64,000 bases of DNA. Source: Ptiloglossa arizonensis (lineage: Eukaryota; Arthropoda; Insecta; Hymenoptera; Colletidae). The position numbers and the translations under genes were made by a program. This document shows, piece by piece, positions 32,182 to 44,146 of the stretch. The notes beneath the pieces were generated by a model that made no database searches, was not told where the DNA came from, and worked only from the letters and a program-made list of their open reading frames with translations. Numbering within the stretch: the first letter of the stretch is position 1; each line of letters starts with the position of its first letter. The stretch is from positions 17,193,557 to 17,257,556 of the forward strand of contig NC_135051.1 in the NCBI RefSeq assembly GCF_051014685.1, given 5' to 3'.

Positions 32182-33587
32182 AGCTAATTGGCTGCGAATT
32201 TATGATATTACATTAATGAAATTTCTGTTCATTGAAATTGATTAAGAAGTACTTCATATTTTGGTGATTGGTATCCACAGAAATGTACGAGAAAGAAAGA
32301 TAGTTTTATATTGAAATAGAAACCTCCTATAGGGTCTAATAGTAGGTGACGACGCGATTATATTTCCTTCGACTTTACCGAAGCAGACAACCGGCAAGAT
32401 GCTTTCCTCGCGAAAAGAACCATGGAGTATGGCTGGCTAATATCGTCGTTCATTCAACAGCTTATTTACCCCTGTCTACAAATACCATCCGAGCCGAGCA
32501 TCGCGTAAACACGCTTTCTGATTTCCACGATACACGCGGTTCTACGCGCTCGTTCTATGTACTAACTGTACAAGCTCGTACAGAAGCAGCGAGACTCGCG
32601 CGGAACAAGCAACGTCAAGCGGAATACTCGGCGCAACGTACATGTATTATTCAAGCTGACACTTGCGCAACGCTTACACAGGGGCTGTATACACGTCGGA
32701 CAAGAATGGTTCGCGAAAAACAAAAATACGAAAGGGCAAGGATCCGCTCACCGCGATCTACGTTCTGCGAAAGAGTGGGACTGGTGAGGTGGGGATAGAG
32801 GTGGATGGAACCCGGAGATGTCCGACGCGGATGAAACGGACAGCGCCGCGACGACTACGACAATGTCGTGCTGATGCTAGAAGGAGGAAATGTTATTTCT
32901 TTGGGACAGTAAGTGACAGGCCGAAAGACATTCGGAGATACTCGTGCCAGAATGCTGCACCGACGGCTAGACGAATCCGTTGAACGCCAACGGACGAATC
33001 ATCTCGCTCTGAGAAAGTTAGGGAAGAAGGACAGCGATGAAACGAGTCGAGCGAAATCATGTTGTTACGGGTGGAAGTCGGGAATGGACGCTAGTTGATC
33101 CTCACCTCGCGACGCCACGTTGGTTTCGTGATGGATTAATATCTTACGAGCAAGGGCAGAGGTTTCGGTAAGTGAAAACACGATTGCTCGCGACTTCTCG
33201 ACTCTGGTTATGTGTGCATGTGTGTGTATGTGTGTGTTTTATGTAATTAATAGCAAGAGTGTTGACATTTTCTCCGATGAGAAAATGCTTGTTTTGCCAC
33301 TCTGTATTTTTACTTCGATGATGGAAGTTCAGATTGGTTACGAATTCAGTAGTGTTCGATGTGTAACGTTTAAGCTTCACGGATGAGATTACACAATGGG
33401 TCCAAACAGACTCGTAACTTGAGCTAGTTTGTGCAAATATTTTTAACGAGGATTCTACTATTTTATGGTAATTTTCTTAGTTTCCAAGGAAGGTCGTACT
33501 AACGGTATAATTGAACGATACAGGAGTTTCTCCAGATCCGAAATGACCCAAGCTTGGTGTAACGAGATTTTGTAAATGGAAATATAA
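32182..33587. other. Unique block with open plus frames and a (GT)n microsatellite
   Basis: Plus frames 32346-32798 (150 codons) and 32663-32983 overlap in different frames with no recognisable domain. An ATG at 32818 begins an acidic reading (MSDADETDSAATTTT) that stops after 18 codons. A (GT)n-like run lies at about 33206-33238. None is supported as a gene. Confidence 0.4.
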
Positions 33588-34112
33588 TATTCAAAATAAT
33601 ATTGCTATTCGATGAACTCGGTTTCTAAAAGCTCTCCAACATCCCTACTTTTTTGAAAATCAGAAGATTCAGTACTCCACAAGCACAGAAATCCTAAACT
33701 TTAATTACACTCGATGAACTAAGCCCTCTAACATCCCTATGTCTTTGCAATCAATGGATTCGATGTTCTATGATCGCAAATATTCAAAATGATACAGCCA
33801 CTCGATGAACTCGATTTCTAAAAGCACTCCAACATCTCTACTTTTTTAAAAACCAGAAAATTCGGTATCCCTAAAGCGAAATCCCAAATTTTAACACCAC
33901 TCGATGAACTAAGCCCTCTAACAACCCTACGTCTTTGCAATCAATGGATTCGATATCCTATGATCGGAAATATTCAAAATGATACAGCCACTCAATGAAC
34001 TCGATTTCTAAAAGCTCTGCAACATCCCTACTTTTTCGAAAATCAAGCGATCCGTTATCCCCAAAGCGAAATCCCAAATGTTAACACCACTCGTTGAACC
34101 AATTCCCTAGAA
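33588..34112. repeat. Tandem array, 190-bp period, about 2.7 copies
   Basis: TATTCAAAAT starts units at 33588, 33781 and 33971. Each contains two half-units of about 95 bp sharing CGATGAACT(C/A) and CTCCAACATC/CTCTAACATC. Confidence 0.92.
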
Positions 34113-35050
34113 GCCCGAGGCAATCGTCAACGTAGCTCTCGCCGCGAAGAACCCAGCCGAGCGTGATCCTACGATTCGATGGAACACGGGTGGCGAACTT
34201 GGTGCGGCAAAATAAAGCACCGGTTAGATTTATGCCGGTCGTTATCGTTGGTGAAACGCGTGGACATCGATGAACAAAGAAAAGAAAAACGAGCGTCCAT
34301 CGATTCCGATCGAATTACCCGCTCGGACGATTCCGGGCGTGTAAAAAAAATACTTTTATTCGGTACGAACGATCGTTCGTACCGATTATTGCGCTCTTCC
34401 GCGCGAAGAGTAATGCTCCCCTGGCAGCGGGCATCGTTTGCTTCGCGCGGATCTCTAAACCGTGCCGGCAGAAAAATGGCGAAACGACCGGCCAGGCTGA
34501 AAGAACGAGGGAAAAGGGAAAGAGAAAGAGAGTGAGAGAGAGAGTGAGAGAGAGAGGGGGGCAGGGTATAAAGTAAGAGGAGCGGAAGCATTAGTGGTAT
34601 TGCCATACTATTACTCGCGCCCCTCTTAATAGCCCGCCCATTAAAGATAATGAACGTAAATTATGCGTAACGGAGCACGGTTAAAAAGGTTGCCTCTATC
34701 TACCGCAAAAGGCACAGCCGCTCTAAATTGACTGTACAACTGGACGGTTCCGCATGGCGGGACACGCGCCGTGGAAGAAGTAGATCGGAATGAAGAATTT
34801 ATTGTCACGCCAAACCTGGTTACGCGCGATCGTCAGGGAGTGGGGAAAGAATTCAGCGAGCGTTTCGTTTCTGGAATGTGGCCGACGCATTGTTAACGTG
34901 AACGTCAAGTGCCATTTGCATGATCATTTGGAGAGAAGTGGGAGAAAGGTGTCTCTGAGACACGTTCGGATTTCGTAGCATTTCGTTCGTGTAACGATTT
35001 AACGGGTCTTATCGCTGATACTATATTGTCGAACACTGGTAGCAAAAGTG
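34113..35050. repeat. Unique GC-richer block with (GA)n microsatellite at about 34517-34556
   Basis: Open frames of about 118-145 codons on opposite strands at 34169-34606 overlap the GA-rich tract and are compositional. No gene is supported. Confidence 0.5.
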
Positions 35051-35053
35051 ATC

Positions 35054-36010
35054 TAAATGTGAACATCTTACTAGTAGATCCTAGAATAGTCTCTACTATC
35101 TAGATCCTAATTTTTTACCTGTCCTCGATGATTGACTCGAATATGAGAAGTTGGTTATTTTTAATCAAACCATGTGATAAAGAGTAGTTTGTGATCCTAG
35201 AGTATTACTAGTAGACCCTGGAATATTCTAGTATAGACCCTAGAATATTCTCTACTATCTAGATCCTAATTTCATACCTGTTCTCGATGATTGACTCGAA
35301 TATGAGAAGTTGGTTATTTTTAATCAAACCATGTGATAAAGAGTAGTTTGTGATCCTAGAGTATTACTAGTAGACCCTGGAATATTCTAGTATAGACCCT
35401 AGAATATTCTCTACTATCTAGATCCTAATTTCATACCTGTTCTCGATGATTGACTCGAATATGAGAAGATCGGTTATTTTTAATCAAATTATACGATAAA
35501 GAATAGTTTGTGATCTTTGGATCAATGGGGTTGAAGACACAGAAGCCTAGGTATCCACGAGTACTCTTCGTTTATATTAATTTCATACCTGTCCTCGATT
35601 ATTGGAATACAATCAGAGATCCAGTTATTCCAGGTTAGATACTTTCGTCGATATTTTTAATTCGTGATCTTTGGATCAATGGGGTTAATGGCACAGACGT
35701 CTAGATACTCAGTGACTATTCTTCGTTCATAACATTTATTTTGTCTTTGATGATTGGCATGTTGTGAAAGGGTTATTTTGAGTCAAAATTTCCTGGTAGA
35801 TACTTTTAGTTCTTGATCTTTGTATCTGAGGAGTTAAAGGTGCAAAGCTTGGATAAACACGAGTATTGGTTGGATATATTTCATCATTGATTATTGGAAT
35901 ATGATGTGAGATTTAATTATTAAGTCCTTGGTGATTGACATACCATAGAATTGGTCATTCCAAGTCCCTCTGATAGTGTTGAATACCTAACGAGAAATAT
36001 TATCATAGTT
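35054..36010. repeat. Tandem array with 159-bp period, two copies identical
   Basis: ATTGACTCGAATATGAGAAG occurs at 35131, 35290 and 35449, exactly 159 bp apart. The copy from 35130 and the copy from 35289 agree at every base I compared. More diverged units (GATCTTTGGATCAATGGGGT at 35511 and 35659, then weaker) continue to about 36010, so divergence rises to the right. Confidence 0.93.
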
Positions 36011-36339
36011 CGTAATCTTCGAATCAATAGAATTCTAAACGTCAAAACTGGTACTCATGAGCATTAGATTGTAAAACTCACACTCGTTATTCAATAATTC
36101 AACATTCACACTTTGGTTAGTGTGAAAAATTTGCAAGTCTTCTTATTGAGTATGAATTCAACAAAGAACCAAGAAATAAGTCCGTAACAAGCATCGGTTT
36201 AATTATTTGTCAAGTTTCACCCCTTATCTGCTCCTCTGATAAACGTGTTAAAAGGAAAAAGAAGAAAAAGAAAAGTCGCTTCTTTTTTTTTTAGATTGAT
36301 CTACCAGACCTTTGAATCATAATTGAATCACGAGGCAAG

Positions 36340-36850
36340 GGGTCAAGATTTCACTATACAAAGCATTCCAAAAGATGTGGACGTAACTTCAGAGACGAAT
36401 TCAACGTACCGAAATAATATTAAAAATTTGTACAAACATACGTCCAATATACCTTGTTTCAAAATACAACCATTTTTATACTCCACCAATTGTTCGGTAT
36501 TCGCAAAAATTGTTATAAATAGCCATCTTTGGTTCGAACGCAAGCTTTTAAATCTTATCGTGAGTCTTATCATCAATCTCCTCGTCCGTTCGAAAGTACC
36601 AGTTGTTATTCGAATTCGTTGATAATTCTCCGGAAAAAGCAATCAGGTTACCGCAACGTTATTTACCGGTGCGTTGTAAACTAAAGACTTTAGGTGCCCC
36701 CACGAATAAAACTCCAGAGGATTTAAGTTTGGCGATCGAGGTGACAAGTTAATTGCCCTCCCCCCAGCCCATCCCCTCTTCCACTTGACCAATCCATTTA
36801 TTTCGGAATCGCTCGTTTGAAAATTGTCTCCCTCGATTTACCACCAAGAA
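36340..36850 (-). pseudogene. Decayed DDE transposase, C-terminal part
   Basis: Minus-strand reading near 36747-36646 gives LSPRSPNLNPLEFYSWGHLK, the hallmark PRSPDLNPLDF-type motif of insect IS630/Tc1/mariner-superfamily transposases, followed by SLVYNAPVNN. Upstream, in another frame, FRNKWIG matches the family's NRWIG segment. Downstream, ITTGTFERTRRLMIR resembles the C-terminal TPG.FERVR..M.RR region. At least two frameshifts and stop codons separate these pieces, so it is a relic. Only the last third of the protein is discernible. Confidence 0.8.
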
Positions 36851-36897
36851 GAATTTAAAGACTTTATCAAGCAAGAATCACCGAAAGACATAAACAA

Positions 36898-37389
36898 CTA
36901 ACTGTGAGACAAGGTCACGTCGAGCACACGTTTCCACGAACTTTTTATTCCCATTATTTTAACAAAATTACGCACACCTGTTTTGGTACGCCCTGTAGAA
37001 ACGTCAAATGCCTTTATGATGCACCGTTCCACCGAGACTGGACAAAAGAATTTAATTAAAGAGACAAGTGTACCTATTGCTCGAAGATTGACACACAAAA
37101 TGCTATAGAGAAGATTTCTTTTTATTATTACGCTATTGAACACCATTATTAGCAATGTACACATCGCTGTGCATATTGTCGAACACGATATTAAATTAGT
37201 ACGAAATGCACGAACAAGTCGAAGGAACAAGTAGCTCTCAATATATATCCTAAGGAGAGTGTGTTTATAAATACAAATAAGGACTTTTAAGAAATTGATA
37301 TGTAAAGAGCAGTTGAATAATATATTATTTACCCAAAAAAAATTTTCTATTCTTTCCATTATCGTACATGGAAAACTCTTATTACACAC
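36898..37389 (-). other. Long minus frame (163 codons), unrecognised
   Basis: Longest uninterrupted frame in this AT-rich part. It is hydrophobic and Cys/Phe/Ile-rich with no recognisable transposase or other motif, and it crosses the putative transposon terminus. I therefore do not call it a gene. Confidence 0.15.
36984..37001 (-). mobile_element. Probable terminus of the transposon carrying the transposase relic
   Basis: Read on the minus strand the sequence is CTACAGGGCGTACCAAAA, resembling the ACAGGGTG-type termini often seen at insect transposon ends. It lies upstream of the relic on the transposase strand, as a left end should. The distance (about 140 bp to the first recognisable residues) implies a large internal deletion. 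A similar CTATAGGGTGGCCAATG lies at 38110-38094 on the same strand. Confidence 0.4.
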
Positions 37390-37552
37390 ATAATTCGTGT
37401 CCTAATATGGACAACCACACTGGCATTTAGGTTCATCGACAAGATTGATTCTAAAGTTGGTAATGGTTTGTATGAAGTTCCTTGAGTCAACTAATGAATT
37501 CTCCAGGTAGAAATAGTAAACCACACCTTGAAACCAGAGTCGTGAAAAGTAT

Positions 37553-37596
37553 GATGAACTTAGGATGAACTTAGGATGAACTTAGGATGAACTTAG
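37553..37596. repeat. 11-bp tandem repeat, four copies
   Basis: GATGAACTTAG repeats four times without change at 37553, 37564, 37575 and 37586. Confidence 0.97.
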
Positions 37597-38694
37597 TGCC
37601 CTTGAACTTTGTCTCTTCGAGTATCTGCAGCTCTGATTCGACCTTAGACTGTGTAAAAACGATTTTTAAAGCAAGATATGGTCACGTGATCCCCTAAGTG
37701 TCCATATTATTCGAATTCCCGGTCGAAATGGAAATCACTATTAAAATTGACAAACAGTTGACCAATTTTGCACACCTTTCTTCACCTCGCAAAGGGGGAT
37801 GTTAAAGAATGGCTAATTTTGTCATCTTCTACAAATGAAACATTGACGTTACGTTTCATTCTCTCTTTCTTTGGACATCGAAGCATCCTCGAAACAATCA
37901 ACGAGAAAATCAACAGACAAATGTAGAGGATGGTCGCTAAAACACTGAATGCTATAAAACAAGAATAACTTTCACAAACACCAGTTTCTTCAATTTTTCG
38001 TTACTTCATTTGGAAATATAATCGATGAACTATTTTAGTATTACCTATGAAAAACACAAAGAATTCTTTGAAACAGTCGTTCGACATTCAGTCTTTCATT
38101 GGCCACCCTATAGAAACGAATTCGATGGTTGTCGTATGTACATTTTAGACTGACTTTTAACAAATTTTCCCATTGTTTCCCGGCGACAGCGATAAAGAAA
38201 CATTTTCGTCCTTCGGAGAACGCTCTGAAAGATCCTCCGTGAATTTTTCATTTCCAGGCGATGCCAAAAATGGGCATTTTTTAACATTCTCCTTTGCCCG
38301 AGAAAGGAAACCACCTGCCGTTGAAACATTGATAACGCTTCTTCCACTCTCCCTCCGGTTGCATCCTTTTTCTTTTTTCTTTCTTTTTTTTTTTGTTTTA
38401 TTTTTTCCCCCTCTCCTCGCGGAAGTACATAAAACGAGATGAGCAAACATACAATGGAGCAATCAAAGAATAAATTGGGGCTCGCGACAAAGCTACGCGC
38501 GTTCTGTCTGCGAGCGTAAAACCTCGTGCACGAGATGTACGGCCGCGAAAAATTTGTCCACGCGAGGCAACAACGTTCCGAACAACACATTTTCATCCGC
38601 ATTTGCCGATATAACTCAAGAAAATCTGCCACGGACGTGAAGCGAATATATCCTCCCGCGTATACGTGAAAATCAGTATATTATACACGCTTCT

Positions 38695-38697
<3 letters not shown>
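37597..38697. other. Unique sequence with a pyrimidine-rich tract near 38340-38415
   Basis: Minus frames at 38108-38632 (174 codons) and 38157-38462 and a plus frame at 38173-38442 overlap. The skewed tract keeps several frames open. The 174-codon minus frame has no recognisable motif and no good splice sites. Confidence 0.35.

Positions 38698-38742
<45 letters not shown>
38698..38742. repeat. (TC)n microsatellite
   Basis: About 22 uninterrupted TC dinucleotides. Confidence 0.97.
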
Positions 38743-38745
<3 letters not shown>

Positions 38746-39059
38746 CGTCGATTTCTTCGAGAAAACGTTCTCCTTGGTAGCCTTCGAGTTACCATGCAGT
38801 GGACTGCATGTCTCTACGTACCATTCTCATAACAGAGGCGACTTTTGCCAGTGGTAAGCAGAATCTTTCTAGAGAGTCTTTTCACAGCTACTTGGGATTC
38901 TGCAACCTCGTCGAAAGCTATTGGATAGCTTCCGGAGAAGCAAAGTACGAATTAGCAGGTGCATCGAGACACGAATGTCGTATTTTGAATTTTGAAGTTC
39001 GAACTGGGTTAGGTGTTTACTCGATTTATTACAGTGGACTTGGTCGTGGATAGATTAGT

Positions 39060-39680
39060 AGTATGCTACTGTGTTTGACAAGAATGTTTGGACCCATCCT
39101 CACCGATTTTTATTAAAACTTGGTAGATTTATTTAGCAATCGTAATTGTACCCATAATTGACCAGTCAATTGTAAAAAGATTAAATTTGGAAAAACTGCT
39201 CAGTCAAACATCAAGTTTGATCGAGAACTATGATGTTTGCTCGTTTTAATAAGGTAGACTATCCTCACCGATTTTATTGAAATTTACCAGGTCTATTTAA
39301 CAATTGTAATTGTACCCATAAATGACCAGCCAATTGTAAAAAGATTAAATTTAGAAAAACTGCTCAGTCAAACATCAAGTTTGATCGAGAACTATGATGT
39401 TTGGTGGATTTAATAAAGTAGACCATCCTCACCGATTTTATTGAAATTTGCCAAGTCTATTTAACAATTGTAATTGTACCCATAAATGACCAGCCAATTG
39501 TAAAAAGATTAAATTTGGAAAAACTACTCAGTCAAATATCAAGTTTGATCGAGAACTATGATGTTTGCTCGATTTAATGAGGTAGCCTTTTTCATGAATA
39601 CACTATTAGTGTCTTTGATGAGAATGTCAAGACCCATCGTCACATTCCTCTGACTGTCATTTTATTGAAACTTGGCAGAC
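39060..39680. repeat. 165-bp tandem array, three copies plus a diverged fourth
   Basis: CCTCACCGATTTT starts units at 39098, 39263 and 39427. All contain AATTGTAATTGTACCCATAA, ATGACCAG(C/T)CAATTGTA and ATCAAGTTTGATCGAGAAC. The fourth (from about 39580) is diverged and merges into the left arm of the fold-back element. Confidence 0.92.
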
Positions 39681-40060
39681 TTATGTAACAATCGTAATTA
39701 TGGCCACAGATGTCCGGCTAGTTGTGAAAGAGAAGAGAAACCACTCAGTCAAGTATACTGGACTGAAGTATACCATCCCAACCAACAGTAACAGTGGCGT
39801 AGTGGCAAGCGTTGGAGACTGGTAATATTTAAACACGAGATGTTTGTGGTGTAATATACACTTATGTTTTCATTGTTTCTAGGACGAATTTCACCCAAAT
39901 TCCTACGCTCGCCACTACACCACAGTTACCGTGGGTTGGGACGCTCTGCTACTCGAGTATACCCAACCAAGCTGTGTTTCTAAACTTTACACTTATTTTT
40001 TTCACAACTCACTGGTCATCTGCAACTATAATTCCGGTTACAATTGCTGTACACGAGTAC
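39680..40060. mobile_element. Fold-back element with long imperfect inverted arms
   Basis: The inner arms are about 60 bp: GTATACT..TCCCAACC..CAGTAACAGTGGCGTAGTGGC at 39753-39815 pairs with its complement at 39902-39962. The outer arms continue, more diverged, with AGTTGTGAAA and GCAGATG.CC. blocks to roughly 39680 and 40060. The outer arm is homologous to the 165-bp array unit. The centre is near 39858 and no ORF for transposition is present, so it looks like a non-autonomous TIR or fold-back element. Confidence 0.7.
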
Positions 40061-42224
40061 CTGCGAGGTCAGACGTTATTAAAATCGATGAGAATCGATA
40101 CCGACCAAGGTATTCTTCTCTTCAAGGTAATCTTTATTCGAAATATTTTCACAAAATCAAATTACGGGTCCATTAGGACCCAGTCGTGGTCTCTCCCGTA
40201 ATCACTCAAACCTCCAATATTGCAAAAGTTGAATCTACCCGATGATTAGAAATCGAAACGAATCTCTCTAATTTCTACGATAATTGAAGCGCACGTAATT
40301 TTTCACATTTTCGTGATATTTCTCCGTTCGTTGTCAGAAATTTCGCAAACCTCGTGAACTGTGGCGCAGGTTCCAGGCACGTCGATGGTATGTCATCAAG
40401 ATTATGGTTCCCCGCGATCTCGAGATCTTTAAAGGAGCCCGATTACCGTGGCGTTTGCGAGTCGCTGGCGCGGAACGATGCAAAACGCAACTTGTCCCGA
40501 AAGCTAATATTATTAGTAGCACAATAGAGTCTCGATTATCCTACTCGGTGGTAGTCGCTGCAAAAGGAATGTCGGTGAATAAAGTTCGCCCTTTGACGTG
40601 CTTCCACCATGCGAACGTCGGCTGAATGGAGAGTTACCGAAGCATACGCGCGTTATGAACTTTATGCGCGGCGATATTACTTATTGCGGGAAGATCGTTG
40701 CTGTGTGCTTGCAAAGACGAAACGTTTCGTTCGGTGATAAAACGTGAACCAACCGTGGAGAGATCGATCTAAAATACGTTTCGCGTTGATGAAATCGACG
40801 AAGACAAAATGCACAACGTGGCAGCGGTCTTTGTCAAAGTGTTGACGAGTATGATGCTGATGCTTTTTATTAAGAGTCATTTTATTATTCAAGAGTTACG
40901 ATGAAGAGTTTTTGTCATAAAAATGAAAGTTAACGAGTACATCTAGAGGAATTTAAATTAATCGATACTTTAGATTAGAATTTTGCCTAAAAATGTACTG
41001 GTGAATTTAAGAATAAACTTATTCTTCAATGGATGATCTCGTCGAGCATGTCTCGAGAATTCTAAATTGAATAATATTTATTGTGTTAGTAGACGATGAC
41101 TTGTATAGTAAAACTAGTTTATATAACATTCTCGACTTTTCGAGGCAATTTAATATGTATAAAAAAAGTTTATATATCTGGAATACAATATTGGAGAGTA
41201 TTAAAGATAGTAAAGTTGATCTGAATAGTAAAGTACTCCATCCGTGAAGCAAAATATTTATTGATACGAAACAGAAGTGAAATTTGCGAAGAAAATATTC
41301 ATCCCGAAACAATCTTCCCTCGAAACTCGAAAATGGCGCGAAAAATTCGTTCGAACCCCTTTCAAAGGCCATTGTGTACCAATTTGTAGAATTTTTTGTA
41401 AAATATTCGATAGATTTCCAACAACCTCGCTTTCATTGTCGTTCGATCATTGGAAAGTCAGCATTCGTGACAAAAGCCAAGTCCAGCTTGTTTATTAAGC
41501 GCAACGCCTTTTATTACCCCCGATCGCCTAACAAACATGATCCACGCCCAATTACTTTCCATCGGGACCAGCGGTAACGAGCTACAGCGCCCATAAAATA
41601 ATCGCACGACGCCCATTGGCCAACATTTCGCGGCTATTTTCTGCGCGTAGGATCATCGAACCCTATTAACGCGTGTCCTTTCCACCACCCTCCAGCCCAC
41701 ACCACCGTCGCTCTTTCCATCGCCACTTATACATATTCAACGTCGTCATTTCTGCGCGGGGCAAATGGCTTTCACGGAATTGCAAAATCTTTCGTCTCCA
41801 GCTCACGTTGCGCATTTTCGCGTGTTTTCTTTCGCGAGATAATTAACAGACACTCGACTTAACCGAACGATTTTACCGTACACGAACAAGTTCTACCAAA
41901 GGGTTGACACCACCGAGAAAGAAAGGGGGATGATCTGTAGTCGCGTCCAGGTTGGAGAAAAATTCATCTTTCTTTATCTTAATCGGTTCAATTAACGAAC
42001 GAGTTTGTCACCATACGATGCTAGTTAGGAAGCAGTCTTAAGAGGGTAGTATTCGATATTCACTGAAGGCGAATTCGGATTGTATATTTTGAATTTGCCT
42101 CGAATGATTCATTCACAGTGCATTTATGGTGAATGTGAATGAAAGCTGGAGAGTTTACACCATTTCACTGGTGATTGAATTCTATACTCAGAAAGTGAAT
42201 TTAGACATTTCATTTTGAATGATT
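40061..42224. other. Unique sequence, nothing recognised
   Basis: AT-rich with a GC-richer patch at 40330-40680 and another near 41500-41830. Several 60- to 117-codon frames occur on both strands without motif or splice support. An acceptor-like CCTTTTGCAG on the minus strand near 40560 has only a short open frame behind it. Confidence 0.4.
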
Positions 42225-42855
42225 TATCCATTGTTTATTTCGGATGATTATCGTGAATTATTCATCCACTGTTTATTTCGGATGATTGTCGTGAATGATT
42301 CATCCAGTGTTTATTTCGAATGATTATTCATAATTATTCATCCACTGTCCATTTCAGATGATTATCGTGGATGATTTATTCACTGTTCACTTCGGATGAT
42401 TATCGTGAATGGTTCATCCACTGTTCACTTCGAATGATCTTCGTGGATGATTCATCCACTGTTCATTTCGGATGATTATCATGAATTATTCATCCACTGT
42501 TCATTTCGAACGATTATCCTGAATGATTCATCCACTGTTCAATTCGGATGATTATCGTGGATGATTCATCCAGTATTCACTTCGGATTATTATCGTGAAT
42601 GGTTCATCCACTGTTCATTTCGAATGATTATCGTGAATGATTCATCCAGAGTTTATTTCGAATGATCTTCGTGGATGATTCATCCACTGTTCATTTCGGA
42701 CGATTATCGTGAATTATTCATCCACTGTTCATTTCGAACGATTATCGTGGATGACTCATCCACTGTTCACTTCGAATGATTATCGTGGCTGATTTATCCA
42801 CTGTTCACTTCGAATGATCTTCGTGAATAATTCATCCACTGTTCACTTTGGATAT
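42225..42855. repeat. 38-bp satellite, about 16 copies, with internal palindrome
   Basis: The unit is TCATCCACTGTTCATTTCGG plus ATGATTATCGTGAATGAT (38 bp); verified starts at 42263, 42301, 42339 and 42377 are exactly 38 bp apart. Where the unit junction reads GTGGATGATTCATCCAC (for example 42443-42459) it is a palindrome with perfect 8-bp arms around one base. Upstream (42060-42225) are looser relatives. Confidence 0.95.
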
Positions 42856-42904
42856 TCACTTAGGAGGATGAAATGTGGATGAAAATATTTACACTTTTGA
42901 CTGC

Positions 42905-43290
42905 AAATAAATCATCTGTGATGCTCAGATAAATCATCCGCAATGATCATCCAAAATGAAGAGTCTAAATTACCCTTTACTACATTTACACTTATCCTAA
43001 ATTATACTTGTCACTGTCACTTCACTACAGATAAATCATCCGCAATGATCATCCAAAATGAAGAATCCAAATTACCCTTTACTACATTTACACTTACCCT
43101 AAATTAGACTTCTCACTGTCCCTACACTACAGATAAATCATCCGCAATAATCATCCAAAATGAAGAATCCAAATTACTCTTCACTACATTTACACTTACC
43201 CTAAATTATTCTTCTCACTGTCGCTACACTACAATCGAATCATCCGTAATGACAATCCAAAGCGACTACGTCTAAATTCGCTCTTAACCT
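42905..43290. repeat. About four tandem copies, 96- to 103-bp period
   Basis: GATAAATCATCCGCAATGAT recurs near 42929, 43029 and 43132, with a diverged copy near 43228. Between copies are CCAAATTACCCTTTACTAC and TTTACACTTACCCTAAATTA. It shares an AATCATCC motif with the adjacent 38-bp satellite. Confidence 0.9.
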
Positions 43291-44103
43291 TATCCCTGAT
43301 CCTTCACTACGCACAAATGCACATTACATTCGTCAAAAGTAGCACTCGACTCCGCTTCGTTCACCTTGGATGTACACATCGTACGAAATGCGAACGTAAA
43401 CAATATTTACACTTTTCACTGTGAACGAATCGTCCGTAATCACCATCCTTAGCGATACAGCTCAATTGTCTTTAATGTTCCATGGATCGTCGATGGATGC
43501 ACGCCACCCGGCGATGTCCGTTTCTCAACCCCATCCGCCATCTTTCGTTTCCTCGAAGGTTTCGGCTCGCTTCGCTTCTTTAGCGTGACGCGAACCCATT
43601 ACCATTTAGATACGTCGTTTACTCAGCCCTAGGCGGGAATTCCAATTCGAGGCTAGCTCGAGTAAATTACACGCGGAACGCTTAACGTCCTACGATATTT
43701 CACAATTGGCTGCGATGCCAACCGTTCTGGACTGGGCTACGTCGATTCGAGACGTCGGGCTGCGTTAACTGGCCGCGTGAACGACTCTTTATATAATTGC
43801 GAACGATTTATGGGAGTTGACGGGTCCACCTCGTATGTGTCATAATTAACGTTCAATCTGCTCTTGAAACGCCTCGAGGAACGTACCCGCGCTATCTTTA
43901 GGGAATTCCGGGAGTAATTGGGTGACGTTTCGAGGACGATTTTTCAACACTGAATGGTAACTCTCGGTACTTTCCCTGCAACGATTAACATTATTACTTC
44001 GAGTTTTGGAAATGATTCTTTTTAATCTTCGATACTATACAAATTTAAATTTGAGAATAAAAGAATCGTTATACCTATCAAATTACTGAAGAAGAAGTTT
44101 ACA
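43291..44103. other. Unique block, GC-richer at 43450-43960
   Basis: No gene or repeat supported. Confidence 0.45.
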
Positions 44104-44146
44104 GCAACAGGGAGGCGTATACAACTTTCACTTCGATTGTGCAAGA
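44104..44146. repeat. 43-bp exact duplicate, copy 1 (partner 45032-45074)
   Basis: GCAACAGGGAGGCGTATACA through CACTTCGATTGTGCAAGA is identical at all 43 positions to the partner, in the same orientation. Flanks differ immediately on both sides. Confidence 0.95.

Noticed and set aside
38108..38632. 174-codon minus ORF
   Set aside because: It spans a skewed pyrimidine tract, overlaps two other open frames and has no recognisable motif.
39931..40201. Plus ORFs with a donor-like AAG-GTAATC end
   Set aside because: The sequence is the inverted right arm of the fold-back element, so the frames are incidental.
42225..42855. Possible CRISPR-like array of 38-bp repeats
   Set aside because: Repeats abut without unique spacers, and the genome context is eukaryotic.
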